The position numbers and the translations under genes are program-made. A stretch of DNA of 64,000 nt, taken from assembly GCF_026262505.1 (NCBI RefSeq), contig NC_067205.1:19713645-19777644 (forward strand). The letters are read 5' to 3'. Below are positions 42,498 to 55,957 of the stretch, in pieces. The notes beneath the pieces are model-generated. The model ran no database searches. It saw only the letters and a program-made list of their open reading frames with translations, and was not told where the DNA came from. The DNA comes from Trichomonas vaginalis G3 (lineage: Eukaryota; Parabasalia; Trichomonadida; Trichomonadidae). Each line of letters begins with the position of its first letter. The stretch's first letter is position 1.

Positions 42498-42616
42498 CAA
42501 AAGTAATAAAAAGGATGGGGGTAAAACTTTCAGTGAAATTCAATGATACATTCATCAAATATTTAATATTTATGTTTTAATTTTGTTAATTCACAAGTTT
42601 AGTTGTTCAGAATTAT

Positions 42617-42621
42617 TCATT
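42617..42621 (+). promoter_or_regulatory. Candidate initiator (TCATT) of the chromodomain-like ORF
   Basis: TCATT, 12 bases before the ATG at 42629. It matches the trichomonad consensus and recurs in every unit, in the 160-bp region between the divergent genes. Confidence 0.4.
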
Positions 42622-42628
42622 TTTTATA

Positions 42629-42869
42629 ATGTCTGGGAAATCTATTGTACGTGTTACTTCTCATCGAGCTGATAATAACAAATTATATTATTGTATTCAA
42701 TGTAATGATAATACATTTCTCTGGGTAACTCCAAACTCCATAAATGATGAAACAAATAAATTATTTGTAAGGTACTTTTATAACGACAGATCCTGTTGAT
42801 GATGATTTATTTTTAACTCGAGAAGATAAAGATAATCCAAGCATTGTATTCAAAGAAAAATATAACTAG
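42629..42869 (+). CDS. Module copy 5: chromodomain-like ORF
   Basis: Identical in state to copy 4. It is divergent from protein B across 158 bp and convergent with gene A, ending 43 bp from it. The second part, after the frame change near 42790, is acidic. Confidence 0.5.
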
Positions 42870-42911
42870 ATGAATAATATAACAATTTATAAATATAAAC
42901 AAATAAAACAA

Positions 42912-43951
42912 TTAATCAATTCCTTTAAGGAACTTATTATTATAATTATAGGCTGATTTGGCATTATCTCTTTTGATTCTGGGAGTAGATTTATAATTAT
43001 CATCATCTGAACTAGAATTATCAAGGAATTTTCGTTTAAAAGGCGAGGTTTTTGAATGGGTTTCTTTATTTGTTGTTGTTTTTGGAGTTGATTGTTGATA
43101 ATTTTCTTTTTGTGAAATTTTTGTTGTTGATTTGCTAATTTTAGGTGTATTGTAATTATACTTCTTTGGTGTATTGAATTTGTCTTGTTTGAGTCCGGAT
43201 TCATCATCACTTGATGAAGAGAATATAAATCTTGATCCGTTTTTAAGAGTTAAAGGGGATATTTTATCTGGGTCACTATCGAATATATGGTTGAACTCAA
43301 ATAGATATGTTTCATTAGACAAAACTGACTCTGAAAGTCGAGATCGATAATTCATTGTCGAAATGACCTGATATTTATCTGGATCTGTTTCGTATCTGTT
43401 CAGTTTAGGATATTTACTAACACGAAAGCCACGATGATCGTCATCACTAGCATAAACTCCGTCTTTTGGAATTCCAAGAAACAAAACTTCTTCGTTGTTT
43501 TCTTCTTCATATGAATATTCATATTCAATATCAATATCAATTCCTGTGTTTAATTCTTGTTGTTCTTCAATAAATGCAGCATTTGGTTTTCTTTTGACTC
43601 TTTTTGAGCCTTTCTTAGGTTTTTCGTAAGGTTGACGAGGTTTGTAATAGTCATATTCTGGATAAAACTCGAAATTATCTTCTTTTTCTTCTTCTTCAAG
43701 ATATGAATATGAATTTTTTGTATTTGTGGAAATTATTGATGTATTTATTTCGGATTTTTCTTCTGTAATGTCGTCAAGCTGTAATTGGTCTTGTGATGGA
43801 ATTATTTCAGAAATTTTATTATTAATAGATTTTTTAATTGGTGATTCATTAAATAATTGATCTTCGGCTTCTTCTGATATACTTTCTAATATGAAATTTG
43901 AATTAGAATTGTTTCTTACAAAATTATTTTGAAAATGTAGGATTTCGTTAA
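42912..43951 (-). pseudogene. Module copy 5: truncated protein A
   Basis: Same as copy 4; near-start TTG at 43484. All C-terminal S/T-P sites are kept. Confidence 0.7.
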
Positions 43952-45427
43952 CACCGCTCGCATTTTTGTTCGCTATACTTATTTAAATTAAGCTACCTTA
44001 AACATACTTGTACCAAATATTAAAACTCTCTCAAATGTTAAATACAAAATTAATTAAATTATTAAGTTGAAAACTTTCACAATTTTCCACTTTAATATGC
44101 GTGCTTGACTAGGAACATCAATGGTAACATCTCGATATATTCATTTGTGGCAAATAAAAAGATTATGAAATTTATTATGAATATTACACAAAAAAAGGAG
44201 GTGATAGCAAGACAAAAATAGACATATTATCATGTTTGTCTAATTCATCTATGCATTGTATATAATCGAAATTTATTTTGTAACTCACGTATTTTCAAGC
44301 TACCTTAAATATCTTCCTAGTATAAAATCGTTTACAATTCATTTCCACTCAAATCTAGTTAAATTTATTATAATATTATTATCAATATAATTCCTTACTC
44401 ATAAATCACTCATTATCTCACACATATGATATAAGCTCAGCTAGTATTATCTAAATTTTTCATTATTACTCCTTGAATAAATCTACATGTGGAACCCTGA
44501 GTTGAGTGACTTCTAAATATTCATGATTAAAAATGTGAACCAAATTGCAAATTTTTAATAAAACCAAGCAATCCATGATGCATACTGTTATAAATTTATG
44601 AGAAAGACATGCAGCATTATGAGAAAAGACTACGTTTTTTCTCTCAAAAAATTGAATTGCTATTCAACTGCGATTTTGAGATGACTATATTATAATAAAT
44701 TTAACTAGATTTGAGTGGAAATGAATTTTAAACGATTTTATATTAGGAAATGGTGTCTATTTATGCCAAGGCATATAATAAATAATAATTTTGAGGATAT
44801 ATTAGCCATAAGACTTAAATAGCTTAGTGGAAAACTCAATAAAGATTAGGACAAGTATTATTCTCCAATATCGATGATTTCAAACTTGGAATTGGGCGAA
44901 ATTATTTGATAAAAATTCCATTGGAAGGATTTGAAAAGTTTTAACTATAATGAATGTATAACTTATGTGATAAGAAATTGAAATGAATATGAGTTTAAAG
45001 GAATTAATTAAGAAAATTTATTAGAATATATACTGAATTAAAAGACATAACTTGCATAAAAATAAATGATTTAGCTAAAATATTTTAATAACCCTCGATC
45101 CCAAAAATTACAAAGCATTCCAAAGTTTCGAGATATTTAAATTTTAATAAAATTTTCGAAATTTAATTTTTTTCTAAAGTGTCAAATAACGTATTTTCTT
45201 TCAGAAATATTTTTCAAAAATTTCATGTTCACGTTTATAAGCAATATATACTGAGTAATATTTTTTGGCGATGTCAGATTTTTTTGAATGGTTTACGATT
45301 TTTAACATAGGTTTATTCCTAATATTACTAAATAAATATTTTATTTATTACAATTTTGGTCGCTCAAAAACCATAAAATTTTGAGAGTTGGAGTACTTCT
45401 AAAAAAACATGTAAAATAATATTGTTC
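43952..45427. repeat. Spacer, second occurrence
   Basis: Same as 39949-41424 at +4003; the inverted-repeat segment lies at 44316-44747. Confidence 0.75.
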
Positions 45428-45471
45428 GTATGTCAGGATGTGAAAAGTGCATACTTGTGTAATTGAAATTT

Positions 45472-46473
45472 TTATCGTTTAATCAATAAAACAAGTGAAA
45501 TATCAAATTTACCAAAAAGAAAATTTATGGATTTAAAAGAAGAACAAATTTTATTTTCTTTCTTTGGAACAAATAATAATACTATTTCAAGATTTCCTTC
45601 ACATGGACGTAATCCAATGAATGTTAAATTATTCTTAAATGATTCTGTTCCTCTCTCTGTTGTATCAACTGTTCTATCAGTTGATAAATCATCAATACTA
45701 CATTGATGTATATAAATTTGTCCATAATATGCTTCAAATAAAACTCCTTTGTTATTCTGTTGATTGTTTTGGAAAGATGAATTGAAAATATCAAGTCTAC
45801 TAAAAGAAACATCAACTAATCCTTCATATCCTTCTTGAGAATTATTTATATAATTACATCGGTCAATTCTTCCTTGACAAGAAAACCCAGTAATAATACA
45901 GAAAGCTGCTTTTAAATTCTCAAAATTACAAAATGAAACATTTACTGTTGATTCAACATCATCATAACTAAAACCTGTACATCGTACTGAAATACAGTTA
46001 GAAACGTTTGTTTTTGAAAGTGATGTAAAACCTTGAGATTGGTAAATCATTAAATCTACTGAACTATTTCCTCCATTACAAATTGATCCTTGGAGGAGTG
46101 TACTGTTAATTTCGCCATATAAATAAGTAAATTGGCCAACTGATGGAGTTTGACTTTCAAATGAACAGAATTTATCAATAATAATGTTATTTTTACTATA
46201 ACTTTGAATATATACTGTACCTGAACCTTTTGAAAAAACGTTTTCGCAAAGTAAAATCGAGTAATCTTTTGTATATTCGAATTTAACTGCTCTATCTTGA
46301 AGATTGGTAAACTTGCAGATGTATGCAAAGCATTTGTTAGATGCTGCTGTGACTTTTTCAACTTCACCGGTAAAAACTTCGGAAGGAGGACTAATTCCTT
46401 CATAATAAAGGTTCCAAACACTATCTTGATCAGCATCGCTATGGGAATACTTCTCGAATGCAATTAATTGCAC
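45472..46473 (-). CDS. Module copy 6: protein B, array type
   Basis: Protein identical to copy 5. Confidence 0.7.
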   Translation of the reverse strand: MQLIAFEKYSHSDADQDSVWNLYYEGISPPSEVFTGEVEKVTAASNKCFAYICKFTNLQDRAVKFEYTKDYSILLCENVFSKGSGTVYIQSYSKNNIIIDKFCSFESQTPSVGQFTYLYGEINSTLLQGSICNGGNSSVDLMIYQSQGFTSLSKTNVSNCISVRCTGFSYDDVESTVNVSFCNFENLKAAFCIITGFSCQGRIDRCNYINNSQEGYEGLVDVSFSRLDIFNSSFQNNQQNNKGVLFEAYYGQIYIHQCSIDDLSTDRTVDTTERGTESFKNNLTFIGLRPCEGNLEIVLLFVPKKENKICSSFKSINFLFGKFDISLVLLIKR

Positions 46474-46631
46474 TTAAACAATGAGTTTTTTGACTCATTG
46501 CAAAAGTAATAAAAAGGATGGGGGTAAAACTTTCAGTGAAATTCAATGATACATTCATCAAATATTTAATATTTATGTTTTAATTTTGTTAATTCACAAG
46601 TTTAGTTGTTCAGAATTATTCATTTTTTATA

Positions 46632-46872
46632 ATGTCTGGGAAATCTATTGTACGTGTTACTTCTCATCGAGCTGATAATAACAAATTATATTATTGTATT
46701 CAATGTAATGATAATACATTTCTCTGGGTAACTCCAAACTCCATAAATGATGAAACAAATAAATTATTTGTAAGGTACTTTTATAACGACAGATCCTGTT
46801 GATGATGATTTATTTTTAACTCGAGAAGATAAAGATAATCCAAGCATTGTATTCAAAGAAAAATATAACTAG
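46632..46872 (+). CDS. Module copy 6: chromodomain-like ORF
   Basis: Identical to copy 5. Confidence 0.5.
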
Positions 46873-46914
46873 ATGAATAATATAACAATTTATAAATATA
46901 AACAAATAAAACAA

Positions 46915-47954
46915 TTAATCAATTCCTTTAAGGAACTTATTATTATAATTATAGGCTGATTTGGCATTATCTCTTTTGATTCTGGGAGTAGATTTATAAT
47001 TATCATCATCTGAACTAGAATTATCAAGGAATTTTCGTTTAAAAGGCGAGGTTTTTGAATGGGTTTCTTTATTTGTTGTTGTTTTTGGAGTTGATTGTTG
47101 ATAATTTTCTTTTTGTGAAATTTTTGTTGTTGATTTGCTAATTTTAGGTGTATTGTAATTATACTTCTTTGGTGTATTGAATTTGTCTTGTTTGAGTCCG
47201 GATTCATCATCACTTGATGAAGAGAATATAAATCTTGATCCGTTTTTAAGAGTTAAAGGGGATATTTTATCTGGGTCACTATCGAATATATGGTTGAACT
47301 CAAATAGATATGTTTCATTAGACAAAACTGACTCTGAAAGTCGAGATCGATAATTCATTGTCGAAATGACCTGATATTTATCTGGATCTGTTTCGTATCT
47401 GTTCAGTTTAGGATATTTACTAACACGAAAGCCACGATGATCGTCATCACTAGCATAAACTCCGTCTTTTGGAATTCCAAGAAACAAAACTTCTTCGTTG
47501 TTTTCTTCTTCATATGAATATTCATATTCAATATCAATATCAATTCCTGTGTTTAATTCTTGTTGTTCTTCAATAAATGCAGCATTTGGTTTTCTTTTGA
47601 CTCTTTTTGAGCCTTTCTTAGGTTTTTCGTAAGGTTGACGAGGTTTGTAATAGTCATATTCTGGATAAAACTCGAAATTATCTTCTTTTTCTTCTTCTTC
47701 AAGATATGAATATGAATTTTTTGTATTTGTGGAAATTATTGATGTATTTATTTCGGATTTTTCTTCTGTAATGTCGTCAAGCTGTAATTGGTCTTGTGAT
47801 GGAATTATTTCAGAAATTTTATTATTAATAGATTTTTTAATTGGTGATTCATTAAATAATTGATCTTCGGCTTCTTCTGATATACTTTCTAATATGAAAT
47901 TTGAATTAGAATTGTTTCTTACAAAATTATTTTGAAAATGTAGGATTTCGTTAA
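46915..47954 (-). pseudogene. Module copy 6: truncated protein A
   Basis: Identical to copy 5. Confidence 0.7.
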
Positions 47955-49430
47955 CACCGCTCGCATTTTTGTTCGCTATACTTATTTAAATTAAGCTACC
48001 TTAAACATACTTGTACCAAATATTAAAACTCTCTCAAATGTTAAATACAAAATTAATTAAATTATTAAGTTGAAAACTTTCACAATTTTCCACTTTAATA
48101 TGCGTGCTTGACTAGGAACATCAATGGTAACATCTCGATATATTCATTTGTGGCAAATAAAAAGATTATGAAATTTATTATGAATATTACACAAAAAAAG
48201 GAGGTGATAGCAAGACAAAAATAGACATATTATCATGTTTGTCTAATTCATCTATGCATTGTATATAATCGAAATTTATTTTGTAACTCACGTATTTTCA
48301 AGCTACCTTAAATATCTTCCTAGTATAAAATCGTTTACAATTCATTTCCACTCAAATCTAGTTAAATTTATTATAATATTATTATCAATATAATTCCTTA
48401 CTCATAAATCACTCATTATCTCACACATATGATATAAGCTCAGCTAGTATTATCTAAATTTTTCATTATTACTCCTTGAATAAATCTACATGTGGAACCC
48501 TGAGTTGAGTGACTTCTAAATATTCATGATTAAAAATGTGAACCAAATTGCAAATTTTTAATAAAACCAAGCAATCCATGATGCATACTGTTATAAATTT
48601 ATGAGAAAGACATGCAGCATTATGAGAAAAGACTACGTTTTTTCTCTCAAAAAATTGAATTGCTATTCAACTGCGATTTTGAGATGACTATATTATAATA
48701 AATTTAACTAGATTTGAGTGGAAATGAATTTTAAACGATTTTATATTAGGAAATGGTGTCTATTTATGCCAAGGCATATAATAAATAATAATTTTGAGGA
48801 TATATTAGCCATAAGACTTAAATAGCTTAGTGGAAAACTCAATAAAGATTAGGACAAGTATTATTCTCCAATATCGATGATTTCAAACTTGGAATTGGGC
48901 GAAATTATTTGATAAAAATTCCATTGGAAGGATTTGAAAAGTTTTAACTATAATGAATGTATAACTTATGTGATAAGAAATTGAAATGAATATGAGTTTA
49001 AAGGAATTAATTAAGAAAATTTATTAGAATATATACTGAATTAAAAGACATAACTTGCATAAAAATAAATGATTTAGCTAAAATATTTTAATAACCCTCG
49101 ATCCCAAAAATTACAAAGCATTCCAAAGTTTCGAGATATTTAAATTTTAATAAAATTTTCGAAATTTAATTTTTTTCTAAAGTGTCAAATAACGTATTTT
49201 CTTTCAGAAATATTTTTCAAAAATTTCATGTTCACGTTTATAAGCAATATATACTGAGTAATATTTTTTGGCGATGTCAGATTTTTTTGAATGGTTTACG
49301 ATTTTTAACATAGGTTTATTCCTAATATTACTAAATAAATATTTTATTTATTACAATTTTGGTCGCTCAAAAACCATAAAATTTTGAGAGTTGGAGTACT
49401 TCTAAAAAAACATGTAAAATAATATTGTTC
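47955..49430. repeat. Spacer, third occurrence
   Basis: Same sequence at +4003. Confidence 0.75.
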
Positions 49431-49474
49431 GTATGTCAGGATGTGAAAAGTGCATACTTGTGTAATTGAAATTT

Positions 49475-50476
49475 TTATCGTTTAATCAATAAAACAAGTG
49501 AAATATCAAATTTACCAAAAAGAAAATTTATGGATTTAAAAGAAGAACAAATTTTATTTTCTTTCTTTGGAACAAATAATAATACTATTTCAAGATTTCC
49601 TTCACATGGACGTAATCCAATGAATGTTAAATTATTCTTAAATGATTCTGTTCCTCTCTCTGTTGTATCAACTGTTCTATCAGTTGATAAATCATCAATA
49701 CTACATTGATGTATATAAATTTGTCCATAATATGCTTCAAATAAAACTCCTTTGTTATTCTGTTGATTGTTTTGGAAAGATGAATTGAAAATATCAAGTC
49801 TACTAAAAGAAACATCAACTAATCCTTCATATCCTTCTTGAGAATTATTTATATAATTACATCGGTCAATTCTTCCTTGACAAGAAAACCCAGTAATAAT
49901 ACAGAAAGCTGCTTTTAAATTCTCAAAATTACAAAATGAAACATTTACTGTTGATTCAACATCATCATAACTAAAACCTGTACATCGTACTGAAATACAG
50001 TTAGAAACGTTTGTTTTTGAAAGTGATGTAAAACCTTGAGATTGGTAAATCATTAAATCTACTGAACTATTTCCTCCATTACAAATTGATCCTTGGAGGA
50101 GTGTACTGTTAATTTCGCCATATAAATAAGTAAATTGGCCAACTGATGGAGTTTGACTTTCAAATGAACAGAATTTATCAATAATAATGTTATTTTTACT
50201 ATAACTTTGAATATATACTGTACCTGAACCTTTTGAAAAAACGTTTTCGCAAAGTAAAATCGAGTAATCTTTTGTATATTCGAATTTAACTGCTCTATCT
50301 TGAAGATTGGTAAACTTGCAGATGTATGCAAAGCATTTGTTAGATGCTGCTGTGACTTTTTCAACTTCACCGGTAAAAACTTCGGAAGGAGGACTAATTC
50401 CTTCATAATAAAGGTTCCAAACACTATCTTGATCAGCATCGCTATGGGAATACTTCTCGAATGCAATTAATTGCAC
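49475..50476 (-). CDS. Module copy 7: protein B, array type
   Basis: Protein identical to copy 5. Confidence 0.7.
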   Translation of the reverse strand: MQLIAFEKYSHSDADQDSVWNLYYEGISPPSEVFTGEVEKVTAASNKCFAYICKFTNLQDRAVKFEYTKDYSILLCENVFSKGSGTVYIQSYSKNNIIIDKFCSFESQTPSVGQFTYLYGEINSTLLQGSICNGGNSSVDLMIYQSQGFTSLSKTNVSNCISVRCTGFSYDDVESTVNVSFCNFENLKAAFCIITGFSCQGRIDRCNYINNSQEGYEGLVDVSFSRLDIFNSSFQNNQQNNKGVLFEAYYGQIYIHQCSIDDLSTDRTVDTTERGTESFKNNLTFIGLRPCEGNLEIVLLFVPKKENKICSSFKSINFLFGKFDISLVLLIKR

Positions 50477-50634
50477 TTAAACAATGAGTTTTTTGACTCA
50501 TTGCAAAAGTAATAAAAAGGATGGGGGTAAAACTTTCAGTGAAATTCAATGATACATTCATCAAATATTTAATATTTATGTTTTAATTTTGTTAATTCAC
50601 AAGTTTAGTTGTTCAGAATTATTCATTTTTTATA

Positions 50635-50875
50635 ATGTCTGGGAAATCTATTGTACGTGTTACTTCTCATCGAGCTGATAATAACAAATTATATTATTGT
50701 ATTCAATGTAATGATAATACATTTCTCTGGGTAACTCCAAACTCCATAAATGATGAAACAAATAAATTATTTGTAAGGTACTTTTATAACGACAGATCCT
50801 GTTGATGATGATTTATTTTTAACTCGAGAAGATAAAGATAATCCAAGCATTGTATTCAAAGAAAAATATAACTAG
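50635..50875 (+). CDS. Module copy 7: chromodomain-like ORF
   Basis: Identical to copy 5. Confidence 0.5.
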
Positions 50876-50917
50876 ATGAATAATATAACAATTTATAAAT
50901 ATAAACAAATAAAACAA

Positions 50918-51956
50918 TTAATCAATTCCTTTAAGGAACTTATTATTATAATTATAGGCTGATTTGGCATTATCTCTTTTGATTCTGGGAGTAGATTTAT
51001 AATTATCATCATCTGAACTAGAATTATCAAGGAATTTTCGTTTAAAAGGCGAGGTTTTTGAATGGGTTTCTTTATTTGTTGTTGTTTTTGGAGTTGATTG
51101 TTGATAATTTTCTTTTTGTGAAATTTTTGTTGTTGATTTGCTAATTTTAGGTGTATTGTAATTATACTTCTTTGGTGTATTGAATTTGTCTTGTTTGAGT
51201 CCGGATTCATCATCACTTGATGAAGAGAATATAAATCTTGATCCGTTTTTAAGAGTTAAAGGGATATTTTATCTGGGTCACTATCGAATATATGGTTGAA
51301 CTCAAATAGATATGTTTCATTAGACAAAACTGACTCTGAAAGTCGAGATCGATAATTCATTGTCGAAATGACCTGATATTTATCTGGATCTGTTTCGTAT
51401 CTGTTCAGTTTAGGATATTTACTAACACGAAAGCCACGATGATCGTCATCACTAGCATAAACTCCGTCTTTTGGAATTCCAAGAAACAAAACTTCTTCGT
51501 TGTTTTCTTCTTCATATGAATATTCATATTCAATATCAATATCAATTCCTGTGTTTAATTCTTGTTGTTCTTCAATAAATGCAGCATTTGGTTTTCTTTT
51601 GACTCTTTTTGAGCCTTTCTTAGGTTTTTCGTAAGGTTGACGAGGTTTGTAATAGTCATATTCTGGATAAAACTCGAAATTATCTTCTTTTTCTTCTTCT
51701 TCAAGATATGAATATGAATTTTTTGTATTTGTGGAAATTATTGATGTATTTATTTCGGATTTTTCTTCTGTAATGTCGTCAAGCTGTAATTGGTCTTGTG
51801 ATGGAATTATTTCAGAAATTTTATTATTAATAGATTTTTTAATTGGTGATTCATTAAATAATTGATCTTCGGCTTCTTCTGATATACTTTCTAATATGAA
51901 ATTTGAATTAGAATTGTTTCTTACAAAATTATTTTGAAAATGTAGGATTTCGTTAA
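50918..51956 (-). pseudogene. Module copy 7: truncated protein A with a one-base loss
   Basis: As copy 5, but one G is missing from a GGGG run near 51260, which breaks the frame in the middle (PDKISPL becomes PDKISL-stop). A homopolymer deletion in an otherwise identical unit is more likely sequencing error than mutation. Confidence 0.65.
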
Positions 51957-53431
51957 CACCGCTCGCATTTTTGTTCGCTATACTTATTTAAATTAAGCTA
52001 CCTTAAACATACTTGTACCAAATATTAAAACTCTCTCAAATGTTAAATACAAAATTAATTAAATTATTAAGTTGAAAACTTTCACAATTTTCCACTTTAA
52101 TATGCGTGCTTGACTAGGAACATCAATGGTAACATCTCGATATATTCATTTGTGGCAAATAAAAAGATTATGAAATTTATTATGAATATTACACAAAAAA
52201 AGGAGGTGATAGCAAGACAAAAATAGACATATTATCATGTTTGTCTAATTCATCTATGCATTGTATATAATCGAAATTTATTTTGTAACTCACGTATTTT
52301 CAAGCTACCTTAAATATCTTCCTAGTATAAAATCGTTTACAATTCATTTCCACTCAAATCTAGTTAAATTTATTATAATATTATTATCAATATAATTCCT
52401 TACTCATAAATCACTCATTATCTCACACATATGATATAAGCTCAGCTAGTATTATCTAAATTTTTCATTATTACTCCTTGAAAAATCTACATGTGGAACC
52501 CTGAGTTGAGTGACTTCTAAATATTCATGATTAAAAATGTGAACCAAATTGCAAATTTTTAATAAAACCAAGCAATCCATGATGCATACTGTTATAAATT
52601 TATGAGAAAGACATGCAGCATTATGAGAAAAGACTACGTTTTTTCTCTCAAAAAATTGAATTGCTATTCAACTGCGATTTTGAGATGACTATATTATAAT
52701 AAATTTAACTAGATTTGAGTGGAAATGAATTTTAAACGATTTTATATTAGGAAATGGTGTCTATTTATGCCAAGGCATATAATAAATAATAATTTTGAGG
52801 ATATATTAGCCATAAGACTTAAATAGCTTAGTGGAAAACTCAATAAAGATTAGGACAAGTATTATTCTCCAATATCGATGATTTCAAACTTGGAATTGGG
52901 CGAAATTATTTGATAAAAATTCCATTGGAAGGATTTGAAAAGTTTTAACTATAATGAATGTATAACTTATGTGATAAGAAATTGAAATGAATATGAGTTT
53001 AAAGGAATTAATTAAGAAAATTTATTAGAATATATACTGAATTAAAAGACATAACTTGCATAAAAATAAATGATTTAGCTAAAATATTTTAATAACCCTC
53101 GATCCCAAAAATTACAAAGCATTCCAAAGTTTCGAGATATTTAAATTTTAATAAAATTTTCGAAATTTAATTTTTTTCTAAAGTGTCAAATAACGTATTT
53201 TCTTTCAGAAATATTTTTCAAAAATTTCATGTTCACGTTTATAAGCAATATATACTGAGTAATATTTTTTGGCGATGTCAGATTTTTTTGAATGGTTTAC
53301 GATTTTTAACATAGGTTTATTCCTAATATTACTAAATAAATATTTTATTTATTACAATTTTGGTCGCTCAAAAACCATAAAATTTTGAGAGTTGGAGTAC
53401 TTCTAAAAAAACATGTAAAATAATATTGTTC
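51957..53431. repeat. Spacer, fourth occurrence
   Basis: Same as the others except for a two-base loss near 52482 (TTGAAAAATC against TTGAATAAATC). Confidence 0.75.
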
Positions 53432-53475
53432 GTATGTCAGGATGTGAAAAGTGCATACTTGTGTAATTGAAATTT

Positions 53476-54477
53476 TTATCGTTTAATCAATAAAACAAGT
53501 GAAATATCAAATTTACCAAAAAGAAAATTTATGGATTTAAAAGAAGAACAAATTTTATTTTCTTTCTTTGGAACAAATAATAATACTATTTCAAGATTTC
53601 CTTCACATGGACGTAATCCAATGAATGTTAAATTATTCTTAAATGATTCTGTTCCTCTCTCTGTTGTATCAACTGTTCTATCAGTTGATAAATCATCAAT
53701 ACTACATTGATGTATATAAATTTGTCCATAATATGCTTCAAATAAAACTCCTTTGTTATTCTGTTGATTGTTTTGGAAAGATGAATTGAAAATATCAAGT
53801 CTACTAAAAGAAACATCAACTAATCCTTCATATCCTTCTTGAGAATTATTTATATAATTACATCGGTCAATTCTTCCTTGACAAGAAAACCCAGTAATAA
53901 TACAGAAAGCTGCTTTTAAATTCTCAAAATTACAAAATGAAACATTTACTGTTGATTCAACATCATCATAACTAAAACCTGTACATCGTACTGAAATACA
54001 GTTAGAAACGTTTGTTTTTGAAAGTGATGTAAAACCTTGAGATTGGTAAATCATTAAATCTACTGAACTATTTCCTCCATTACAAATTGATCCTTGGAGG
54101 AGTGTACTGTTAATTTCGCCATATAAATAAGTAAATTGGCCAACTGATGGAGTTTGACTTTCAAATGAACAGAATTTATCAATAATAATGTTATTTTTAC
54201 TATAACTTTGAATATATACTGTACCTGAACCTTTTGAAAAAACGTTTTCGCAAAGTAAAATCGAGTAATCTTTTGTATATTCGAATTTAACTGCTCTATC
54301 TTGAAGATTGGTAAACTTGCAGATGTATGCAAAGCATTTGTTAGATGCTGCTGTGACTTTTTCAACTTCACCGGTAAAAACTTCGGAAGGAGGACTAATT
54401 CCTTCATAATAAAGGTTCCAAACACTATCTTGATCAGCATCGCTATGGGAATACTTCTCGAATGCAATTAATTGCAC
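53476..54477 (-). CDS. Module copy 8: protein B, array type
   Basis: Protein identical to copy 5. Confidence 0.7.
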   Translation of the reverse strand: MQLIAFEKYSHSDADQDSVWNLYYEGISPPSEVFTGEVEKVTAASNKCFAYICKFTNLQDRAVKFEYTKDYSILLCENVFSKGSGTVYIQSYSKNNIIIDKFCSFESQTPSVGQFTYLYGEINSTLLQGSICNGGNSSVDLMIYQSQGFTSLSKTNVSNCISVRCTGFSYDDVESTVNVSFCNFENLKAAFCIITGFSCQGRIDRCNYINNSQEGYEGLVDVSFSRLDIFNSSFQNNQQNNKGVLFEAYYGQIYIHQCSIDDLSTDRTVDTTERGTESFKNNLTFIGLRPCEGNLEIVLLFVPKKENKICSSFKSINFLFGKFDISLVLLIKR

Positions 54478-54634
54478 TTAAACAATGAGTTTTTTGACTC
54501 ATTGCAAAAGTAATAAAAAGGATGGGGGTAAAACTTTCAGTGAAATTCAATGATACATTCATCAAATATTTAATATTTATGTTTTAATTTTGTTAATTCA
54601 CAAGTTTAGTTGTTCAGAATTATTCATTTTTTAT

Positions 54635-54875
54635 AAGTCTGGGAAATCTATTGTACGTGTTACTTCTCATCGAGCTGATAATAACAAATTATATTATTGT
54701 ATTCAATGTAATGATAATACATTTCTCTGGGTAACTCCAAACTCCATAAATGATGAAACAAATAAATTATTTGTAAGGTACTTTTATAACGACAGATCCT
54801 GTTGATGATGATTTATTTTTAACTCGAGAAGATAAAGATAATCCAAGCATTGTATTCAAAGAAAAATATAACTAG
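54635..54875 (+). pseudogene. Module copy 8: chromodomain-like ORF without its ATG
   Basis: One T is missing (ATAAGTCTGG against ATAATGTCTGG), so the usual ATG is absent and the frame instead opens upstream at a TTG at 54590. Probably sequencing error, though copies 1 and 2 show the same loss at this site. Confidence 0.5.
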
Positions 54876-54917
54876 ATGAATAATATAACAATTTATAAAT
54901 ATAAACAAATAAAACAA

Positions 54918-55957
54918 TTAATCAATTCCTTTAAGGAACTTATTATTATAATTATAGGCTGATTTGGCATTATCTCTTTTGATTCTGGGAGTAGATTTAT
55001 AATTATCATCATCTGAACTAGAATTATCAAGGAATTTTCGTTTAAAAGGCGAGGTTTTTGAATGGGTTTCTTTATTTGTTGTTGTTTTTGGAGTTGATTG
55101 TTGATAATTTTCTTTTTGTGAAATTTTTGTTGTTGATTTGCTAATTTTAGGTGTATTGTAATTATACTTCTTTGGTGTATTGAATTTGTCTTGTTTGAGT
55201 CCGGATTCATCATCACTTGATGAAGAGAATATAAATCTTGATCCGTTTTTAAGAGTTAAAGGGGATATTTTATCTGGGTCACTATCGAATATATGGTTGA
55301 ACTCAAATAGATATGTTTCATTAGACAAAACTGACTCTGAAAGTCGAGATCGATAATTCATTGTCGAAATGACCTGATATTTATCTGGATCTGTTTCGTA
55401 TCTGTTCAGTTTAGGATATTTACTAACACGAAAGCCACGATGATCGTCATCACTAGCATAAACTCCGTCTTTTGGAATTCCAAGAAACAAAACTTCTTCG
55501 TTGTTTTCTTCTTCATATGAATATTCATATTCAATATCAATATCAATTCCTGTGTTTAATTCTTGTTGTTCTTCAATAAATGCAGCATTTGGTTTTCTTT
55601 TGACTCTTTTTGAGCCTTTCTTAGGTTTTTCGTAAGGTTGACGAGGTTTGTAATAGTCATATTCTGGATAAAACTCGAAATTATCTTCTTTTTCTTCTTC
55701 TTCAAGATATGAATATGAATTTTTTGTATTTGTGGAAATTATTGATGTATTTATTTCGGATTTTTCTTCTGTAATGTCGTCAAGCTGTAATTGGTCTTGT
55801 GATGGAATTATTTCAGAAATTTTATTATTAATAGATTTTTTAATTGGTGATTCATTAAATAATTGATCTTCGGCTTCTTCTGATATACTTTCTAATATGA
55901 AATTTGAATTAGAATTGTTTCTTACAAAATTATTTTGAAAATGTAGGATTTCGTTAA
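54918..55957 (-). pseudogene. Module copy 8: truncated protein A
   Basis: Identical to copy 5. Confidence 0.7.

Noticed and set aside
42887-43210. A 107-codon frame (MMMNPDSNKTNSIHQ...) in every module
   Set aside because: Shadow of protein A in another frame; Asn/Gln/Ile-rich composition typical of out-of-frame AT-rich sequence.
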